Shown here: one piece after another, positions 61,952 through 62,067 of the stretch | Layout: each line of letters starts with the position of its first letter | Numbering within the stretch: the stretch's first letter is position 1 | Assembly (NCBI GenBank): GCA_014138095.1 | Contig: JACGXE010000021.1 | Span: forward strand, 1-62,067 | From: Ochrobactrum sp. RH2CCR150 | GTDB lineage: Bacteria > Pseudomonadota > Alphaproteobacteria > Rhizobiales > Rhizobiaceae | Length of the DNA: 62,067 bases | Direction of reading: 5' to 3' | Translations under genes and position numbers: made by a program | Notes under the pieces: model-generated | What the model was told of the DNA's origin: nothing | Database searches by the model: none | What the model saw: only the letters and a program-made list of their open reading frames with translations

Positions 61952-61972
61952 GAAGATCGGCCGACATCATCT
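61941..61972 (+). pseudogene. Recombinase N-terminus, cut by IS3
   Basis: After GGAGG the frame starts MIHEKIGRHHLE, which matches the first residues of serine recombinases of mobile elements (xxKIxxHHLExxA). The rest is missing because an IS3 end begins at 61973. Confidence 0.6.
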
Positions 61973-62067
61973 TGAGGTGCACCCCGAATTTGGACCACGG
62001 AGAGCTGGAATTTTCCGGGTTTATGGCTCAAAGCGGCGGGGATGCCGCTGAGCCATTCATAAGCGAA
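61973..62067 (-). mobile_element. IS3-family element, right end (continues beyond window)
   Basis: The same end as at 61270 begins at 61973 and runs to the window edge. On the minus strand it includes the last codons of the transposase. The rest of the element lies outside, so its state cannot be judged. Confidence 0.85.

Noticed and set aside
1..62067. CRISPR arrays, tRNA and rRNA genes
   Set aside because: No regular direct repeats with spacers, no cloverleaf with a CCA end and no rRNA-like sequence were recognised by reading. A dedicated scan could still find a missed tRNA.

Overview
The window reads as an alphaproteobacterial chromosome of the Brucella/Ochrobactrum group. The basis is recognition of protein families and their order, not a database search: MucR with its C-x2-D zinc finger, a betI-betA-betB cluster, an Fe-type SodB, a GcrA/CtrA-era set of Rhizobiales DUF proteins (DUF1491, DUF2336, DUF5330, DUF6456) and small dispersed palindromic repeats. 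Positions 1,000-40,500 look like ordinary core chromosome. Positions 40,600-60,900 are an accessory polysaccharide locus, and both window edges are insertion-sequence debris.

Layout. 1-660: the 3' end of an IS3-family element that cut a phage-type DUF6107 gene. 1,200-9,800: cell-envelope and cell-cycle genes (class A PBP, a DUF1214/DUF1254 pair, DUF2336, DUF1491, a peptidoglycan-binding membrane protein overlapping a DivJ-like histidine kinase, DUF5330). 9,900-15,100: SufE, an amidase, and a LysR regulator divergent from a CoA-transferase/acyl-CoA dehydrogenase operon. 15,100-17,700: a DUF6456 gene overlapping a DnaA-domain-IV-like gene, a perfect DnaA box, a small conserved gene, and mucR. 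18,300-30,900: oligopeptidase B, acyl-CoA synthetase, two c-type cytochromes, sodB, a haloacid dehalogenase, an L,D-transpeptidase, a winged-helix protein, a HerA-like ATPase and DUF2267. 31,000-40,500: a CynX/NimT-type transporter with its GntR regulator, corA, an AbrB/Doc toxin-antitoxin pair, a Gre factor, betIAB with a clear operator, and an FAH-family enzyme.

The accessory locus is a rhamnose-based O-polysaccharide cluster. rfbABCD (minus strand) makes dTDP-L-rhamnose. On the plus strand follow two rhamnosyltransferase-like GT2 genes and a 998-residue methyltransferase-coiled-coil-GT2-GT2 fusion. A divergent lipid-linked side-branch module comes next (GtrII-like membrane protein; DPM/GtrB-like transferase; small EamA flippase). 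After 6 kb of nested insertion sequences comes a two-gene ABC-2 exporter (wzm/wzt type). There is no wzy or wzx, so assembly is most simply read as ABC-transporter-dependent. Base composition drops visibly from about 46,000 to 52,450, which suggests acquired DNA.

The IS region can be read as an ordered history. One IS66 element (52,595-55,150) sits in an older IS66 remnant with an 8-bp target duplication. A second IS66 (55,295-57,493) sits in an IS110 transposase gene with its own 8-bp duplication, and removing it restores the IS110 reading frame. The right edge holds three copies of one IS3-type end, one of which cuts a recombinase gene after its first codons.

The best candidates for new biology are the 998-residue fusion, whose coiled coil contains an exact-length 54-bp tandem duplication and may act as a chain-length ruler, and the small DnaA-domain-IV protein next to a consensus DnaA box.
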